From positions 617,501-681,500 of the forward strand of contig CAOLHI010000080.1 in assembly GCA_948474755.1 (NCBI GenBank): a stretch of 64,000 bases of DNA, in the 5' to 3' direction. The translations under genes were made by a program, and so were the position numbers. Position 1 is the first letter of the stretch. Every line of letters begins with the position of its first letter. Under the pieces are notes generated by a model, which was given only the letters and a program-made list of their open reading frames with translations, searched no databases and was not told where the DNA came from. Of this stretch, positions 1 through 11,312 are shown piece after piece. This stretch comes from Ctenosaura bakeri. Lineage: Eukaryota > Chordata > Lepidosauria > Squamata > Iguanidae.

Positions 1-1620
1 AATGTATCACATGGTTGAGCTAATCTGCCTGCTAGCTGTAGCTTGAAAGCAGGGAGAAAGACAGAGAAGTTATTGCTAAACACCAAGAACAGCATCAGAA
101 GAAGATGGAGAAGAGCTATGAAGCAATAAGCAGAAGAATGGAAGTACAACCCCTGCATAAAATGGAGAAATGGGATATGGGGCTATTATAGTATAAAAGG
201 TGTATTGATAACTGAAATCAGTCAGTTCACTGAAGTCTGTTAAATTGGTTTGTTACTTAAATTGTTAGTTTTCAAAATAGACCAAGGGATTTATAAAGAA
301 TGACATGAAGATTTTCGTTAGTAATCCCTACAGCACATTTTGTTATTGCTCCTTTAAAAATGCTCTCACTGTTCAAATGTTTCTTTTTCTTAACTTGGCA
401 CTTTTTTCCAGATGGACCACAAAACAATAATATATTTGATAGCTGTGGATGTGGGATTCTGGCATATCTGGAAACTGTCAGATTGGTAAAGACCATCCTA
501 GGTACAAGATCTTATCTGGCTACCTCTTCATTTATGTTTTTGTGACTGATCTTCATAATGCCATTAAAAACCATTAAAAACATATATACTGGTAACTCAA
601 ATGCATTATAAAAATTAATAAGAAGTGATGTTAAAAGTTAATATGAAATGATGTGTTTATTTCAGCTAAAGGAAACTGATTCATGGCAAGTACAGCAACA
701 CCTGGCTAGTTAAATGAAAATTCCATGAATCAGAGAAGGAGGATTTTTAATCAAAAATTATTTGATTGCCTCTGCATGTAGGCAGAAACTTTTTCTGAAC
801 AATTGACTCAGTCCGTCCTTTGCTTCTCCACTCGCTATTAAGGTCTGCAAAGAATCAGAGATTTCAATTTTAATCTGTCACATCTTCAATTTAAAAGATC
901 AGCTACCCAAAGACCAGAATCTTGTTGAGCCACTGCTTATCAATGGGAAGGAAGAAAGGAAGAAAGAGGCAAGTCAGAGGAAAAAGATGTGGCTAACCTT
1001 GGCTCAGAGGCGAAGAGAAAGCAAAATGCTCCCCATTTGAGAGCTGAGAATAGTTGTCTTCTTCCTCGACTTCCCTCTCTTCCCCACTGGTAAGCAGCAG
1101 CTGAGGTGGCCCCACTGGGGCTTGATAGCTGATGGACTGGAGAGGAGGAGAGCATAGACTTGCATGGGTGGGATGATACACTCTATCAGCTTGATGCAGG
1201 ATCTTAGTCAATAAGCCAACTATTTTCTGCACCTTAAAGCTTGTGAGCAATGGTGAGCAGTGCTAGACTATCTAGTGCAGCAAACCTGGGGGAAGATGCA
1301 TAAAGAGAAGACAAGTTGGTGCCAATGAAATACTGACATCAGTTAACACTTCAGTCATAAAAAATTCAGTTGGCCAGTCTTTGGATCACCCTCCTACTAT
1401 GCTTTAACTATCAAGTGGGGAAAAAATGAAAGGCAGGGATGAGTTGAAGGTTGTCACAATGGCAATTTCAGCTCAAAACAGAGGGAGGATGAAAGGCAGC
1501 AGACACATTTCTTTCTTCAAATTTAAGAGACAAGAGCAAAACTGAGGGGGGAATCCCCCACTTCTGTTCACATCAAACTTCACCCAACCTTAAAAGATAA
1601 TCCAAACATCGCATACACAT

Positions 1621-1624
<4 letters not shown>
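1..1624. other. Non-coding stretch, no recognised gene
   Basis: AT-rich, apparently single-copy sequence. Open frames on both strands are short, lack protein-like composition and have no splice-framed continuity. I recognise no repeat family here, and nothing suggests an exon, promoter or RNA gene. Confidence 0.6.

Positions 1625-1660
<36 letters not shown>
1625..1660. repeat. (AGAC)n microsatellite
   Basis: A nearly pure run of the tetranucleotide GACA/AGAC, about nine units. On the minus strand it reads as repeated Cys-Leu-Ser-Val, which is an artefact of the repeat. Confidence 0.95.
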
Positions 1661-2299
1661 TGAATTGGACAGTGAAACAGGGAAAATATTTTAACACCTA
1701 CCTTAAAGAAATCAGAGCGGGTTTTTTTAATAATAGACAAGGTTAGTATTCTAAGAGTATCACACACTCTTACCTCTCAGAGCACTTGTATTTAACAATA
1801 GCTATCAAATCATCTTTGGTACACAATTCAGTTTCTTGATGTTAGCATACCTCTCTCTCACACACGCATATGCACACATAGAGATAACCAATTTGTTTTA
1901 TTTTATTCATGTATGGCATGAATAAGATGCATGCAGTGAAGCATAAGAAATTCAGAAGTTAAACCAAGGAAGGCAATACCAAAATGACATTTGATTTACA
2001 TTCAGCCCTGCTTGTGGAAATGACCTGACAGTTAAGATTAGGAAGTCAATCCTACTTTAAGCCAGTGGTAATATGGTTTCTATGTCAGGGTTTTAATCCA
2101 AACTTTAATACAGCTATCCAAATCTATCAGGCTATATTGAGGATATCTCTTGTTCCATTTATGCTAAAACTTGGCATGGATTCATAGCCCCAATGACATG
2201 GAAGCCATCAGTCATGACTGCCCGCAGGGAACAGCAGAAGCAGAACTCACTATGTAGGTCACAGCCATGGCATCAGATATAAGAATCATTCCTTCTGAT

Positions 2300-2395
2300 A
2301 TTTTGGTCTATAATCCCCATCAACACTATTTGTTATGGCCAATGATAAGAAATTGTGGAATTTGTAGTCCTAGACATCTGAAGAGTCAAAAGTTC
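2300..2395. repeat. Degenerate palindromic MITE relic (family B)
   Basis: The left part resembles CTATAATCCCCATCAACA and the right part TTTGTAGTCCTAGACATCTG. These are the two inverted arms of the common reptile element that reads 'actgcaactcccat ... gttgcagttcaacaacatct'. The same family is clearer at 7675-7799. It is strongly diverged and its ends are not defined. Confidence 0.45.
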
Positions 2396-2399
2396 TTAA

Positions 2400-3047
2400 C
2401 TGCCTCATTATGAATTGAATTTTCTGTGGCAGTCCACATCAGTGGAAGCAGAGAAATATTACATAATTGTACTTCCTGACTCACATAAGTTCTGCTTCTC
2501 AATATAGCCGAGAGAAAGAGGAGAGTTTACCTAACAGGGTTAACATCCAAGAAGCAATTGCTGAATTTCTCAAAAGAAAGTTTTTAAATTTCTTTTACTG
2601 AATCTCTCTTTTTCAAGTGACATCAGCCATTGCTTGTAACACACAAAATGTGAAAGATACAACAGAAAATGACTCCCAGTATCTCTGTGAATGCCTCAAA
2701 AAGCTCTGTCTTCAAGAACTTGTGAAACTCAATGGGCTAGTCAGGCTTTGGTCCATTGCCCTGTTCTTTTGCACTCCTCTGAGAGTGTGTCCTTCATTGT
2801 TCTAATTTGAAGTAACACATGGCATTGGCCTAGCTTCTCTCAATGCTTCCAGCATTACACTGAAGATATGGGCAGATCTGAACAACATTAGCATATATAC
2901 TGCTAGATTCAGATGGCTAGAGAGATTTTTTTGGAGATAGCCAACGTCACAAGCACAACCAGCATTCCAATGAAGCCTATACTGTAGCTTCAAGTTGTCC
3001 TGCTTTTTCTTTGGGAACTTCTCTTGGAAAAGTAGGAGGAAGATTTG
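2400..3047. other. Non-coding stretch, nothing recognised
   Basis: Unique-looking sequence with no recognisable repeat or gene. Short open frames are present but none has protein-like features. Confidence 0.55.
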
Positions 3048-3099
3048 GTCTCAACAGTCTTCCAGAGCAAATAGTCTCAATAATCTTCCAGAGCAAATT
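3048..3099. repeat. Two-copy 26-bp tandem duplication
   Basis: Two adjacent copies of a unit ending in CTTCCAGAGCAAAT sit just left of a CR1 3' terminus. The two copies differ at only a few bases, so the duplication is fairly recent compared with the surrounding repeats. Confidence 0.8.
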
Positions 3100-3107
3100 C
3101 ATTGACT

Positions 3108-3548
3108 CATAGAATCATAGAAACATAGAATTCGAAGAGACCACAGGTGCCATCTAGTCCAACCCCCTGCTATGCAGAAACATCCATCAAATCACTCCCA
3201 ACAGATGGCCATTCAGCCTCTGCTTAAAAACCTCCAAAAAAGGAGACTCCACCACACTCCAAGGCAGTATATTCCACTGCTGGACAGCTCTGACCCTCAG
3301 GAGGTTCTTCCTGAGGTTCAGATGGAATCTCTTTTCCTGCAGCTTGAATCCATTGCTCTTTGTCCTAGTCTCTGGAGCAGCGGAAAATTCCTTGACAGGA
3401 CATCCCTTCAAATATTTAAACACGGCTATCATGTTCCCTCTTAACCTTCTCTTCTGCAATCTAAACATACCCAGCTCCCTAAGCTGCTCCTCATAGAGCA
3501 TGGTTTCCAGACCCTTCACCATTTTGGTTGCCCTCCTCTGGACAAAGT
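3108..3548 (-). mobile_element. CR1 LINE, 3' fragment
   Basis: On the minus strand this is the last part of a CR1 retrotransposon. It holds the end of the reverse-transcriptase ORF (an open frame at 3187-3522 ends with the typical 'VFKQRLNGHL' block), then a short 3' UTR and the octamer repeat CATAGAAT at the left edge. Only about 440 bp remain, so the copy is heavily 5'-truncated. It matches the same part of the 2-kb copy at 22178-24221 but is more diverged, with 'FKYLKGCPVKE' where that copy has a longer sequence. Confidence 0.93.
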
Positions 3549-3595
3549 TCCAAATGGCTCAGGTGCACAAATGGGTTTGTGCATTTGTGCACCAT

Positions 3596-3695
3596 GTGGC
3601 CCTCAGATGGTGCTGGACCACAGCTTCTATTGATTATGTTAGGACTGATGTGAGTTATATCTCAAAACATCTGGTGGGCCAGATGTTCTGAACCG
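3596..3695. repeat. Palindromic MITE relic (family B)
   Basis: Begins with a TGTGGCCCTCAGATGGTGCT-like arm and ends in the inverted counterpart ACATCTGGTGGGCCAGATG. Same hAT-like foldback family as at 7675-7799, strongly decayed. Confidence 0.6.
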
Positions 3696-3789
3696 TTGCT
3701 GTACATGTTTTGTGGAATTGTGTGCCTGGGATATTCTTGATCATTGATGAGAACAAGGCAGACCGTGCGTTAATGGGGTTCAGACCTTA

Positions 3790-3875
3790 GAAAAATCCAA
3801 TTTTTTGGACTCTCCCTGAATTTCTGAAAATTGTAGTCCAAAAAAAGTAATTTTTGAAGCTCTGGTGGAACTTTG
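3790..3875. repeat. Short repeat (family C), GTAGTCCAAAAA type
   Basis: Contains TTGTAGTCCAAAAAAAGTAA followed by TTTTTGAAGCTCTGG, with a loose inverted counterpart upstream (TTTTTTGGACTCTCC). A similar arrangement, with AAGCTCTGG after an A/T run, is seen at 6970-7075. Probably a small nonautonomous DNA transposon. Confidence 0.5.
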
Positions 3876-4059
3876 TGTGTTCGGTAGAGCCCAATGTGTG
3901 CAATGGATATACTTGATCAGCAAGATGATTACATTTTTTTTATTTTAAAAATATTTCTTGTTAATTTTTCCATTATAAGGGGAAGGAGGGGTTATAAGAT
4001 GCAGCAACACTTTAGGGCCAAAAGTAAATTATTTTTTAGAAACAGTCATTTCCTCAAAC

Positions 4060-4640
4060 TACAGTAAACAAATCATGCTGATTTAAATTTCCTGAGCAAC
4101 TTCCAAACCGGCAAACCGTATGCTTAATTACCAAACATCTGTTGCAAAGAATACCCCTCGCTTTTTGCAGCACTAATATCGTGGTATGAATTTTAAAATC
4201 TGTCAGCAAGGGATCACCAAAGCTTTGGGAGCAGAGAGCGCCTCACTTTAACCCCTGAACCAGATAATCTAACTGTAATCCATTCAAAACTAATCAAACA
4301 TTTACAGAACTACACCAGCACTGAGCAAAACAATTCATCATCTTCATGTGCTCATTACGACGCCAACATCTCAATCTACCTATGTAAATGAGGCCTGGGA
4401 TCAGGCATTGGGTCCATGTACAGAAATTATAAACAAATATTCATCCATTATGCTGCTGAAATTTAACAGCTGAAGTACTAACAGTAGCTGAACTCCGAGC
4501 CCTGAGTATCAATTATTTATGAACTTTAAAACTGACAAGACTGTCTAGGTGAATTAGCTGCATATGTCAAGCTTTGTTATAAATCCCAGTCTACTGTAAA
4601 ACGCATATTCATAGAATGTATGTACAAGGCTGACAATATA
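4060..4640. other. Single-copy AT-rich block, candidate conserved noncoding element
   Basis: About 580 bp without any recognisable repeat or long open frame. The block is rich in TAAT/ATTA cores and in mixed-composition words that look less decayed than the flanks. No similar copy occurs elsewhere in the window. Calling it regulatory is inference; only cross-species alignment could show constraint. Confidence 0.3.
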
Positions 4641-5082
4641 TCAACAGTACAGCATTAATAATTTAGAAGAATGGGATTGGGAGGAAGCACCCAAGAGCTT
4701 TTTTCCCCCTGTGATGGGGCTAATATGACCATTAAAAAAAAAAAGTCAAATGAAAGGAATTTGCCCTACCCAGAGCACCAAAGAAGAAGTATTTGCAGGA
4801 TGCTCTTTTTTTAAAAAAAGATACTAGTAGATACATCCACATTTCAGTACAATAAATGTTATGCAGAGTTATTAATTGTTTTTTCAGTTACCCTGCACTA
4901 GATCCTTCCCTCCCTTTCTGTGGTACATTTTTATTGGAATTTGAAATAAGTGTTCTTGACAAGCAATAAAAATGTGTTTATTATGGAGTAAAAACTTGAT
5001 TTTGGTCAAATGTGTCTCTATGTACACAGATTTTCAATACATATGTGTTCTCTGTCCACACTGAGGTGGGGGACTGGGGAAA
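4641..5082. other. Non-coding stretch
   Basis: AT-rich sequence with several A and T homopolymer runs (near 4734 and 4807). No gene or clear repeat is recognised. Confidence 0.55.
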
Positions 5083-5160
5083 GACATGTCCTTCCAGTTT
5101 TGTTGAACTACAGCTCCCATCAATGCTAGCTGGAGTAGCTAATTGTGAAGAAAAGTGGGA
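5083..5160. repeat. Half copy of palindromic MITE (family B)
   Basis: Reads GTCCTTCCAGTTTTGTTGAA then CTACAGCTCCCATCAATGCT, the left arm and centre of family B. The right arm is degraded. Confidence 0.55.
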
Positions 5161-5841
5161 ATTCCACTGCAACGACATCTGCCTCCTGTTCCACACTCCT
5201 GACTTAACACAACCAAGAGGGAATAAGCGTGACAGTCCCCTGGCCACCAGCCCCAGTGTCTGTGACTAAGGTTGGATCTAAATTTAGTTATACTATTTAA
5301 AAAAAAAAAAATTAACATCAAAGAAACAAATTTAGCCTCTCTTGATTTCAGAGAAACCAAGTTGGTTTTTGATGGATCCATTCCATTCTCTTCCACATAA
5401 CTGGGATGCCTGAGGTAATTGCAGTTCTTGTGCCAGTGAAGGAGCTCTACCTATCTACTGCTAGGTCCACATATTCCTTTTGCTGAATGCATAAATGTCT
5501 GGAGTGAAAATATCCTATGCCTACTGGTGTTAAACCCTCCTTCTGTGTGTTAAGTACACTTTTTGGAGAGAATGTTTGCTTATGAGCAGAAAATGAAACA
5601 GAGAATCTGAGGCAGTAGAAAGTAACCTGATACCTGCCAGACCTTTTTGGCTTGTGACACCTAGAACCCGCAACCATGAGGTAGTGACTGATGGGCCCAA
5701 ACTACCTTACCATAATCTAAGGTAAGTTGTAAATCTAGTTCACCTTGAGACTGTAATGTGGATTGTCTGAAGCAACTCCAAGGTATGGTCAAAAATTTGA
5801 GCCAGCTGGAATTCAACAATTGTGGAGAGGCACAAATATAA
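5161..5841. other. Non-coding stretch
   Basis: No gene, RNA or defined repeat recognised. An A-run at about 5300 interrupts otherwise ordinary AT-rich sequence. Confidence 0.55.
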
Positions 5842-6088
5842 GAGAGCCAGCATGGTTTAAGGGTTTGAGTGTTGGAATACTAGTCTGAAAACTAGGGTCT
5901 GAATTCTTGCTCAACCATGAAAACCCACTGGTTGACTTTGGGCAAGTCACACTGTCTCAGTCTCAGAGGAAGGCAAAGGCAAACTCCCTTTGAACAACTC
6001 TTGCTAAGAAAACCCCATGATAGGTCTGCCTTAGTGTTGCCGTAAGTTGGAAAGAACTTGAAGGCAAACAGCAACAACAACAACAACC
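5842..6088 (+). mobile_element. Sauria-type SINE
   Basis: Near full-length copy. The tRNA-like head starts at GAGAGCCAGCATGGTTTAAG and contains a degenerate B-box region (GGTCTGAATTCTTG). The core follows with AACCCACTGG and GGGCAAGTCACACTGTCTC, then a tail with AAGTTGGAAAGAACTTGAAGG and a terminal run of CAA triplets. The tail resembles the BovB 3' end, as expected for a SINE mobilised by that LINE. Confidence 0.95.
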
Positions 6089-6228
6089 AAATATAAAACC
6101 TGTCTTAAATTTTGCCTTGGGTATTATTTAATATCATTTCTATTCCACACTAATTGGGCTTAACAAACATTGCAAACTACAGAGAACTGATTAAATGATG
6201 GCCCTCAGGAGGGCCAAATGATGATTTT

Positions 6229-6294
6229 TACATGTGTGTGTGGATGGATGGATAGATAGATACATACATGCATACATACATACATCATACATCA
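6229..6294. repeat. Compound tetranucleotide microsatellite
   Basis: TGTG, then GGAT, GATA and CATA units follow one another, with interruptions. Confidence 0.9.
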
Positions 6295-7265
6295 AATGGG
6301 AAATGCTGGTTAATCTATCAATACTTCAGTGCCATGGAAGGACCTTGCTAAAACTCTGACAATAAAATACCCTTCCTCCCAAGCTTAATTGGCCTTGCTG
6401 GAATCCTAAACATTTTCATTTTCTCTTTGTCTATAACATGTTGATTGTAGTGAGTCTTAATCTATCCATCTGCTATGACACTTAAAAATGCCTTAGGGTC
6501 CATTTTGTTCCTAATAAAACATATTAGAATAGATTCTTTCATTTTTTTAAGGGAGCTACTAATCCTGGCACTGCCATTGATTGCACTGCACATCTGTACA
6601 TGTACAATTAAATTTAAAAACCGTTTCAAACTTAGATACAGCTAGTAAGGAGGTGTGGGGTGAAATCTGAAATATTTGGATGCGTTAATGTGAAGGATGA
6701 TAAATTTCTTTCTCTGCTGTCCCTCTCCTCCCCTCATTCACTGGACACAGCTTGTATGTCAGAAGAAAATAAGCTCACTAATAACATTTTATAAGCAAGG
6801 TCCTTGCAGTGCTAATGAGGCTGATTTTTTTAATGGTATCATTAATGATTCTTAAAAGAAGTAGCAGTTGTGCCCTTTATCCACTGAAGAATGTGAGAAT
6901 ACCTCACCTATAAATGTTCTTGCTTTTTTTCCCCCTCTTCAGACCCAAAGGAAATCAGTATGAGGACTTCGAAAGGCTACTTTTTTTACTACTTTCCCCA
7001 GAATTCCTCAACCAGTATGGATTGAGCGGGAGGAGAATAATCCAAAAAAAAATTAATTTTTTTAAGCTCTGGTCAGAATCTTCTGCTTGTACCCTACACC
7101 AACCACAGATTGGGATGTTGTCAAAATCCTATATTGGACAATCCCAGCTATGATTTCTAAAAACAAAAAACAAATAATAAAGGATAGTTTGAAATTAGTT
7201 TGCTTCTATCCACCTCATAAAGATTCTTGATGTTTCCAGACTTGATGGATGGTCTGGAACACAGA
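6295..7265. other. Non-coding stretch with one family C repeat
   Basis: Mostly single-copy AT-rich sequence with several ATTA cores around 6540-6860 and no coding signal. At about 6970-7075 lies a second copy of the family C repeat (GGCTACTTTTTTTACTACTT ... TTTTTAAGCTCTGGTCAGAA). Confidence 0.5.
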
Positions 7266-7467
7266 GGCCATTTCCACACTACATTGCTATAGTGCTATTA
7301 TTCGACTTTCAACATCCTGTGGAATTCTGGGGCTTCTAGTTTACTGAGGCCAAAGAGCTCTCAAGCTGAGAATTCTAAAGGCTCTTCCCTAAACTGCAAA
7401 CCGCAGGATTCCATAGTATGTTGAAAGTGGAATAATAGCACTATAACAGTGTAGTATGGAAATAACC
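7266..7467. mobile_element. Foldback MITE (family A), full copy
   Basis: A 202-bp near-palindrome. The left arm runs GGCCATTTCCACACTACATT and on through ATTATTCGACTTTCAACATC; the right arm is its reverse complement, ending GTGTAGTATGGAAATAACC. Arms continue to a centre near AGAGCTCTCAAGC. There is no coding capacity, so it would need a transposase from elsewhere. Seven other full or partial copies occur in this window. Confidence 0.9.
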
Positions 7468-7674
7468 AGAAAATCCTTTAAGATCAGGTGGCAGTTCAGG
7501 TGGACTTCCTGCATTGCTGTTCAGCCAGTTGCATTTTATTTAATGATTTGCAGAAGGATATTTCTTGAATATAACAAGAGTCAGAGATGAAAACTGGGGG
7601 GGGGGGAATCAGTAAAGTATATGAATTGAAGATACTCTGTTATTAAACCTAATTTAGTGGTCTAAATCAGATGT

Positions 7675-7799
7675 GAGAATTGTGTGGCCTTCCAGATGTC
7701 ACTGAACTGCAACTCCCAGCATGCTTTCACTATTGAGTGTGCTGGCCAAAGCTGCTGGGAGTTGCAGTTCAACAACATCTAGAAGGTCATGCAATTCCC
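7675..7799. mobile_element. Foldback MITE (family B)
   Basis: A 125-bp palindrome: GAGAATTGTGTGGCCTTCCA and ACTGCAACTCCCAGCATGCT on the left, with GCTGGGAGTTGCAGTTCAAC and AGAAGGTCATGCAATTCCC on the right. It is the clearest copy of this family in the window. A hAT origin is likely from general resemblance, but no target duplication was resolved. Confidence 0.85.
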
Positions 7800-7944
7800 A
7801 TCCTTGGCCTAAATCCAATTGCTAGCCTTGCCTAGAACAGATTCACTGAATCAGAGGAATTTGAATTTCAGCTGTTCCACTAAATGTAACATAGTTAAAG
7901 ATAGGATCATCTCTAAAATAAAAAGAAGAGCACAAAATTTCCCT

Positions 7945-8130
7945 TTCTTCACAGACACTTCTGGAGGGCTACAATTGATCTCAGTAAATGATATAATTAT
8001 TCTGTCTCTAATTATGAGAACATAGCTAGATGCTTCACCAATCTGCCCCCTTCCCACAGCCGCAGAATGACTCAAGGCTACAAGTGGCAAAATGGTGATA
8101 CTGGTGGGTACTGAGCGAAGATACATAGCA
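7945..8130. repeat. Interspersed repeat (family D), copy 1
   Basis: Matches in order the sequences at 9600-9830 and 60936-61150. Shared pieces are a CTGGAGGGCTACAATTGATC-like start, an ATAGCTAGATGCTTCACC-like middle, a CCCACAGCCGCAGAATG-like block and GGTGATACTGGTGGG. I do not recognise a named family. Confidence 0.6.
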
Positions 8131-8298
8131 TAATTCTTCTATTGTGCTACTCTGTGCCTTACATGATCTCGACCATTTTGCATCACAGATAGATAAGCTT
8201 TAGGAAAAAACAAGGGTTTTGCTTCAGATTTAGATGAAACTGAAATCCAAAACTACATCAGTATGATTTAGATAGATTCAGGAGAAGGTCAAATCAAA

Positions 8299-8479
8299 GG
8301 CCATTTCTGTACTAGACTGTTACAGTGCTATTATTCCACTTTCAACATTCTATGGAATCCTGGGGTTTGCAGTTTAGGAAAAGGCCTTTGAGACCTTTCC
8401 CTAAACTGCAAACCCCACGATTCCATAGGATGTTGAAAGTGGAATAATAGCATTATAACAGTCTAGTGTGGAAATGGCC
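8299..8479. mobile_element. Foldback MITE (family A), copy 2
   Basis: A 181-bp palindrome bounded by GGCCATTTCTGTACTAGACT and GTCTAGTGTGGAAATGGCC. The centre is shorter than in the 7266 copy, with arms meeting around GAAAAGGCCTTTGAGACC. Confidence 0.93.
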
Positions 8480-8972
8480 AAAGTGGGATTCTTTCAAAGC
8501 ATACTGGAGTCAAAGCTGAAAAGTTGTGAAGGTTTCTTTGTTATCACGGTTATGATATGTCGGGTGAGAGCACTAGATATCCTTTTGATATCAAATAATA
8601 TGGCCTTTGCTTGACCTTTCTCTGCCACCCCACTCCACATGTTTGCAGAGGTCCCCTGGACAAGCACGTAAGGGCGCGGCCGTTAATGGTTGTACATTCC
8701 AAGACCCCATTCAGGCAGGCAACTTAAGCCTCTCCGTTGCTTTAGGGGAAAACCTCCCTGCAAATCGGCTCTGCTCAGCTCGGATCTACACAAAACCATG
8801 CATCCAAGAGCCAAGTCATTCCTTTGTATCGGGCTATTAATGAACTGGCCAAGTCATTGTCAGTCAAAGCTAAACCAATCATGCAAAACTTGACCTTTTC
8901 CAACTCCTTTGTCCAACTCCAAATTTCCTTTGTTCTCACCGAGCATGACATAGCCTGTAGGTAAAATCCACC

Positions 8973-8980
8973 CTATAAAA
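8973..8980 (+). promoter_or_regulatory. TATA box of the solo LTR
   Basis: CTATAAAA within CACCCTATAAAAGGTCCCC. The same box is kept in the inverted relative at about 46448-46455. Transcription would start some 25-30 bp downstream, near 9003-9010. Whether it is still active is unknown. Confidence 0.75.
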
Positions 8981-9209
8981 GGTCCCCACTTTTGGGACGT
9001 CTTCGGACTACTTTGGACTTCCATCCTGCCTTGCTGCCGGTTGTCTAAAATAACTCCCCTCAGCGAGCCCCGCTGAGCTTTCTTCCCCGGAACCCCACTT
9101 CTCTCCAGGACTACGAGACCAGGTGTCGTATTGCCTTTCCCGAAAGAGCTCTCCGTTTCTATTTCTCAGTTAGTTAGTTTATGTCTTGTCTTGCATGTTT
9201 CTTGTCTTT

Positions 9210-9215
9210 AATAAA
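9210..9215 (+). promoter_or_regulatory. Polyadenylation signal of the solo LTR
   Basis: AATAAA, about 200 bp downstream of the inferred start site, which would make R roughly 200-230 bp. The signal is also kept in the relative at 46009-46887. Confidence 0.75.
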
Positions 9216-9599
9216 ATATTATTTGTTACTTTGAAAACCTTGTCTAGCCGCTCTCTGACCTGACACTGTATACATAGGGTTAAAAGATCCTTGCTAAAGT
9301 TACCCTGCCTCTCATTTAGCCAAGAGAGTGCTCAAGCTAAATTCCCCCAACTTGTGTTTTTATTTGGTTATTTGGGCGCCCCTCCTGGGACCCCCAACAT
9401 ACAGGGTAACATCTTGGCTGAAAAACAGATAGGATAGCCTCTGTATTTCACAGTATGGTGTCATAGTTCCGTATGTGGAACTGAGGTACACCTGGCCATT
9501 CACTGCCTTAGTGTAGAGCCACTGCAGCCCCTCCCCATGGCCATTCTGTACCTGGTGGATAATGCAGGGATGGGGACTTAGAGAACTATCCGGTGATCT

Positions 9600-9830
9600 T
9601 CCCATAACCAAACATAAAATTATTACACCCTCCACTGAGGTCCATTGGAGTCCTCTGGAGGTCTCAGCAGATGGTGTAATCGTTTCACATTTGCCTACAG
9701 GGACATAACCAGATAATTCTCCAATCACCTCCATTTTCCACCAGCAACAGAATGGCCATGGGAGTACAGTGGTGATGGTGAGGGGCTTTCATCATTGTGG
9801 AAGGAGATAGTGAATATCAACCTCTGCATT
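9600..9830. repeat. Interspersed repeat (family D), copy 2
   Basis: Shares with 60936-61150 the ordered blocks GTCCTCTGGAGGTCTCAGCA, ACAGGGACATAACCAGATAA, CCAGCAACAGAATGGCCATG and GTGGTGATGGTGAGGGGC. It begins 190 bp after the solo LTR. Family unnamed. Confidence 0.65.
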
Positions 9831-11110
9831 GACCAAAAACAGAATATGAGTCATAAGTTTGTCTTACACTAGCATGTGGCACTAATAGGATGCCAGCCAT
9901 AGTGCAGCTCCAAAAATAAATGGATATCCACCTAGCCTCTATATATAAGGAAATTATTAGGGCACAGGATGAGGTGAAATGTAGTCTGTGATTGGCAGCT
10001 CTGGCTTCTAATGACAATGAAGTCTTTAATCAGATCTGTCAAATCCTAGTACTCTGGAAGAGGGAAGATGAAGTTATATGCTTCAGGACTGATCCCATGT
10101 TCAGTGTTTTGTCTTCGTTCTCTCCCAGAAGAGCAGGACTGGGAACCGGGAGGATATAGCACCTATTCTGCAATTTTGCAATCATAAAGTATGTTGTTAT
10201 TATTATCATTAACCAACAAACAAAATAACACATAACATCAGTTAAAAGAGCATATAAAAGCAATGCATATTAAAATCCATCAATAAATACTTTAGAAACC
10301 ATAATTTTAAAATAATCTGGATAGGCCTGCTGAAAGAGACTAATTTTTTCTTCTAATTTAAATACAGACAGCATCTTAAATTAGAGTCATGCCTATTCAG
10401 TATAAACAACAGAGTCCAGTGGTGTTTTAAGGACTAGCAAATCGTGTTTGACATACAGTCAATTGCTGCCTCCTTCATCAGATAGCTGCAGTCCATAAAA
10501 GCTAAAGCCAAGTAGTTGTCAATATTAAAGGTGATTTTTTAAAAATCTTGTTTTTGTAGCACCCAAACATAATAATCCTATTTCATAACAACTGACCACA
10601 AAAAAAGCTATAAATGAGTCCCTTTTTTGGAAATTCCCCAAACTGTAAATGCTGCTCTTGAAGAGAGTTCACTTCACCTATTCTTCTGAAACTTGGAAAC
10701 CTTGGTTTTTCCAGAAGTGGTAACTACCACTGCCAAACTCATCTAGTTCTGCCAAAAAGAGCTTGATCTCCATTGAGAGTCAATGAGAAACACAAACCAT
10801 TGAATTTTTAATGAAAATTTAAGACAAAATATATACAGATCAGCACCTTGGATAGCTCATTTAAAGTACACATTGAAATCTGGGCCAGATTAGTTACCCT
10901 GCTGACACTGGACTTATCAGCCTACATTGTGAAATAATGCAGTCACCTGTAACAAGTTACTTTTTGATATACAAGTGATGTTATTACTTCCATGTTTTTC
11001 CTTGAATTGGTTTCAGGAATGAAATAGCATTGTGACTATGCAGAAACAAGGAATGAATGAGTCAAGTCAGGAATGAAGTAGAATTGTGACTATGCAAACA
11101 CAAGCAGAAG
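9831..11110. other. Non-coding stretch with transposon relics
   Basis: At about 10410-10510 there is a degenerate repeat of the type 'agtccagtagcacc...agactaacaaa...cttcatcaga' (here GGTGTTTTAAGGACTAGCAA and CCTCCTTCATCAGATAGCTG). Similar relics lie near 36305-36385 and 63080-63190. At 10200-10310 an A-rich tract (ACAAAATAACACATAACATC) resembles the degraded 3' part of an L2-like repeat. No gene is seen. Confidence 0.5.
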
Positions 11111-11312
11111 TCATAAGCCAGAATGGAAGTGGTTTGAATGTTGGACTAGGACTTTGGAGACCAGAGTTTGAATAATCACTCAGCCTTGGAAACCCACTGG
11201 GTGATTTTGGACAAGTCTCACTCTCTCAGTTTCAAAGGAAGATGACAGCAAAACCCTCTGAACAAACCTTGCCAAGAAAACCTCTTGATAGGTTTGCCTT
11301 AAGGTCACTTAA
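11111..11312 (+). mobile_element. Sauria-type SINE, tail-truncated
   Basis: Head from CATAAGCCAGAATGGAAGTG, core TTGGAAACCCACTGGGTGA and CTCTGAACAAACCTTGCCAA, ending after TAGGTTTGCCTTAAGGTCAC. The CAA-rich terminus is missing. Confidence 0.92.

Larger units (their letters stand above)
8539..9411 (+). mobile_element. Solo LTR of an endogenous retrovirus-like element
   Basis: An 873-bp long terminal repeat with 5' TGTTA and 3' TAACA, flanked by the identical 4-bp sequence TCTT (8535-8538 and 9412-9415). This is a target-site duplication and so marks both ends of the insertion. Inside are a TATA box and a polyadenylation signal in the right order, defining U3, R and U5. No internal retroviral genes lie on either side, so it is a solo LTR left by recombination. 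A 4-bp duplication fits class I (gamma/epsilon-like) elements but does not prove the class. A second member lies at 46009-46887 on the opposite strand. Confidence 0.93.

Noticed and set aside
5842..5920. A tRNA gene
   Set aside because: It is only the decayed tRNA-like head of a Sauria SINE; no cloverleaf can be drawn with proper arms.
8539..9411. A CpG-type promoter of a host gene
   Set aside because: TGTTA/TAACA ends, the 4-bp target duplication and a second copy elsewhere show that it is a solo LTR. Whether it drives any host transcript cannot be seen.
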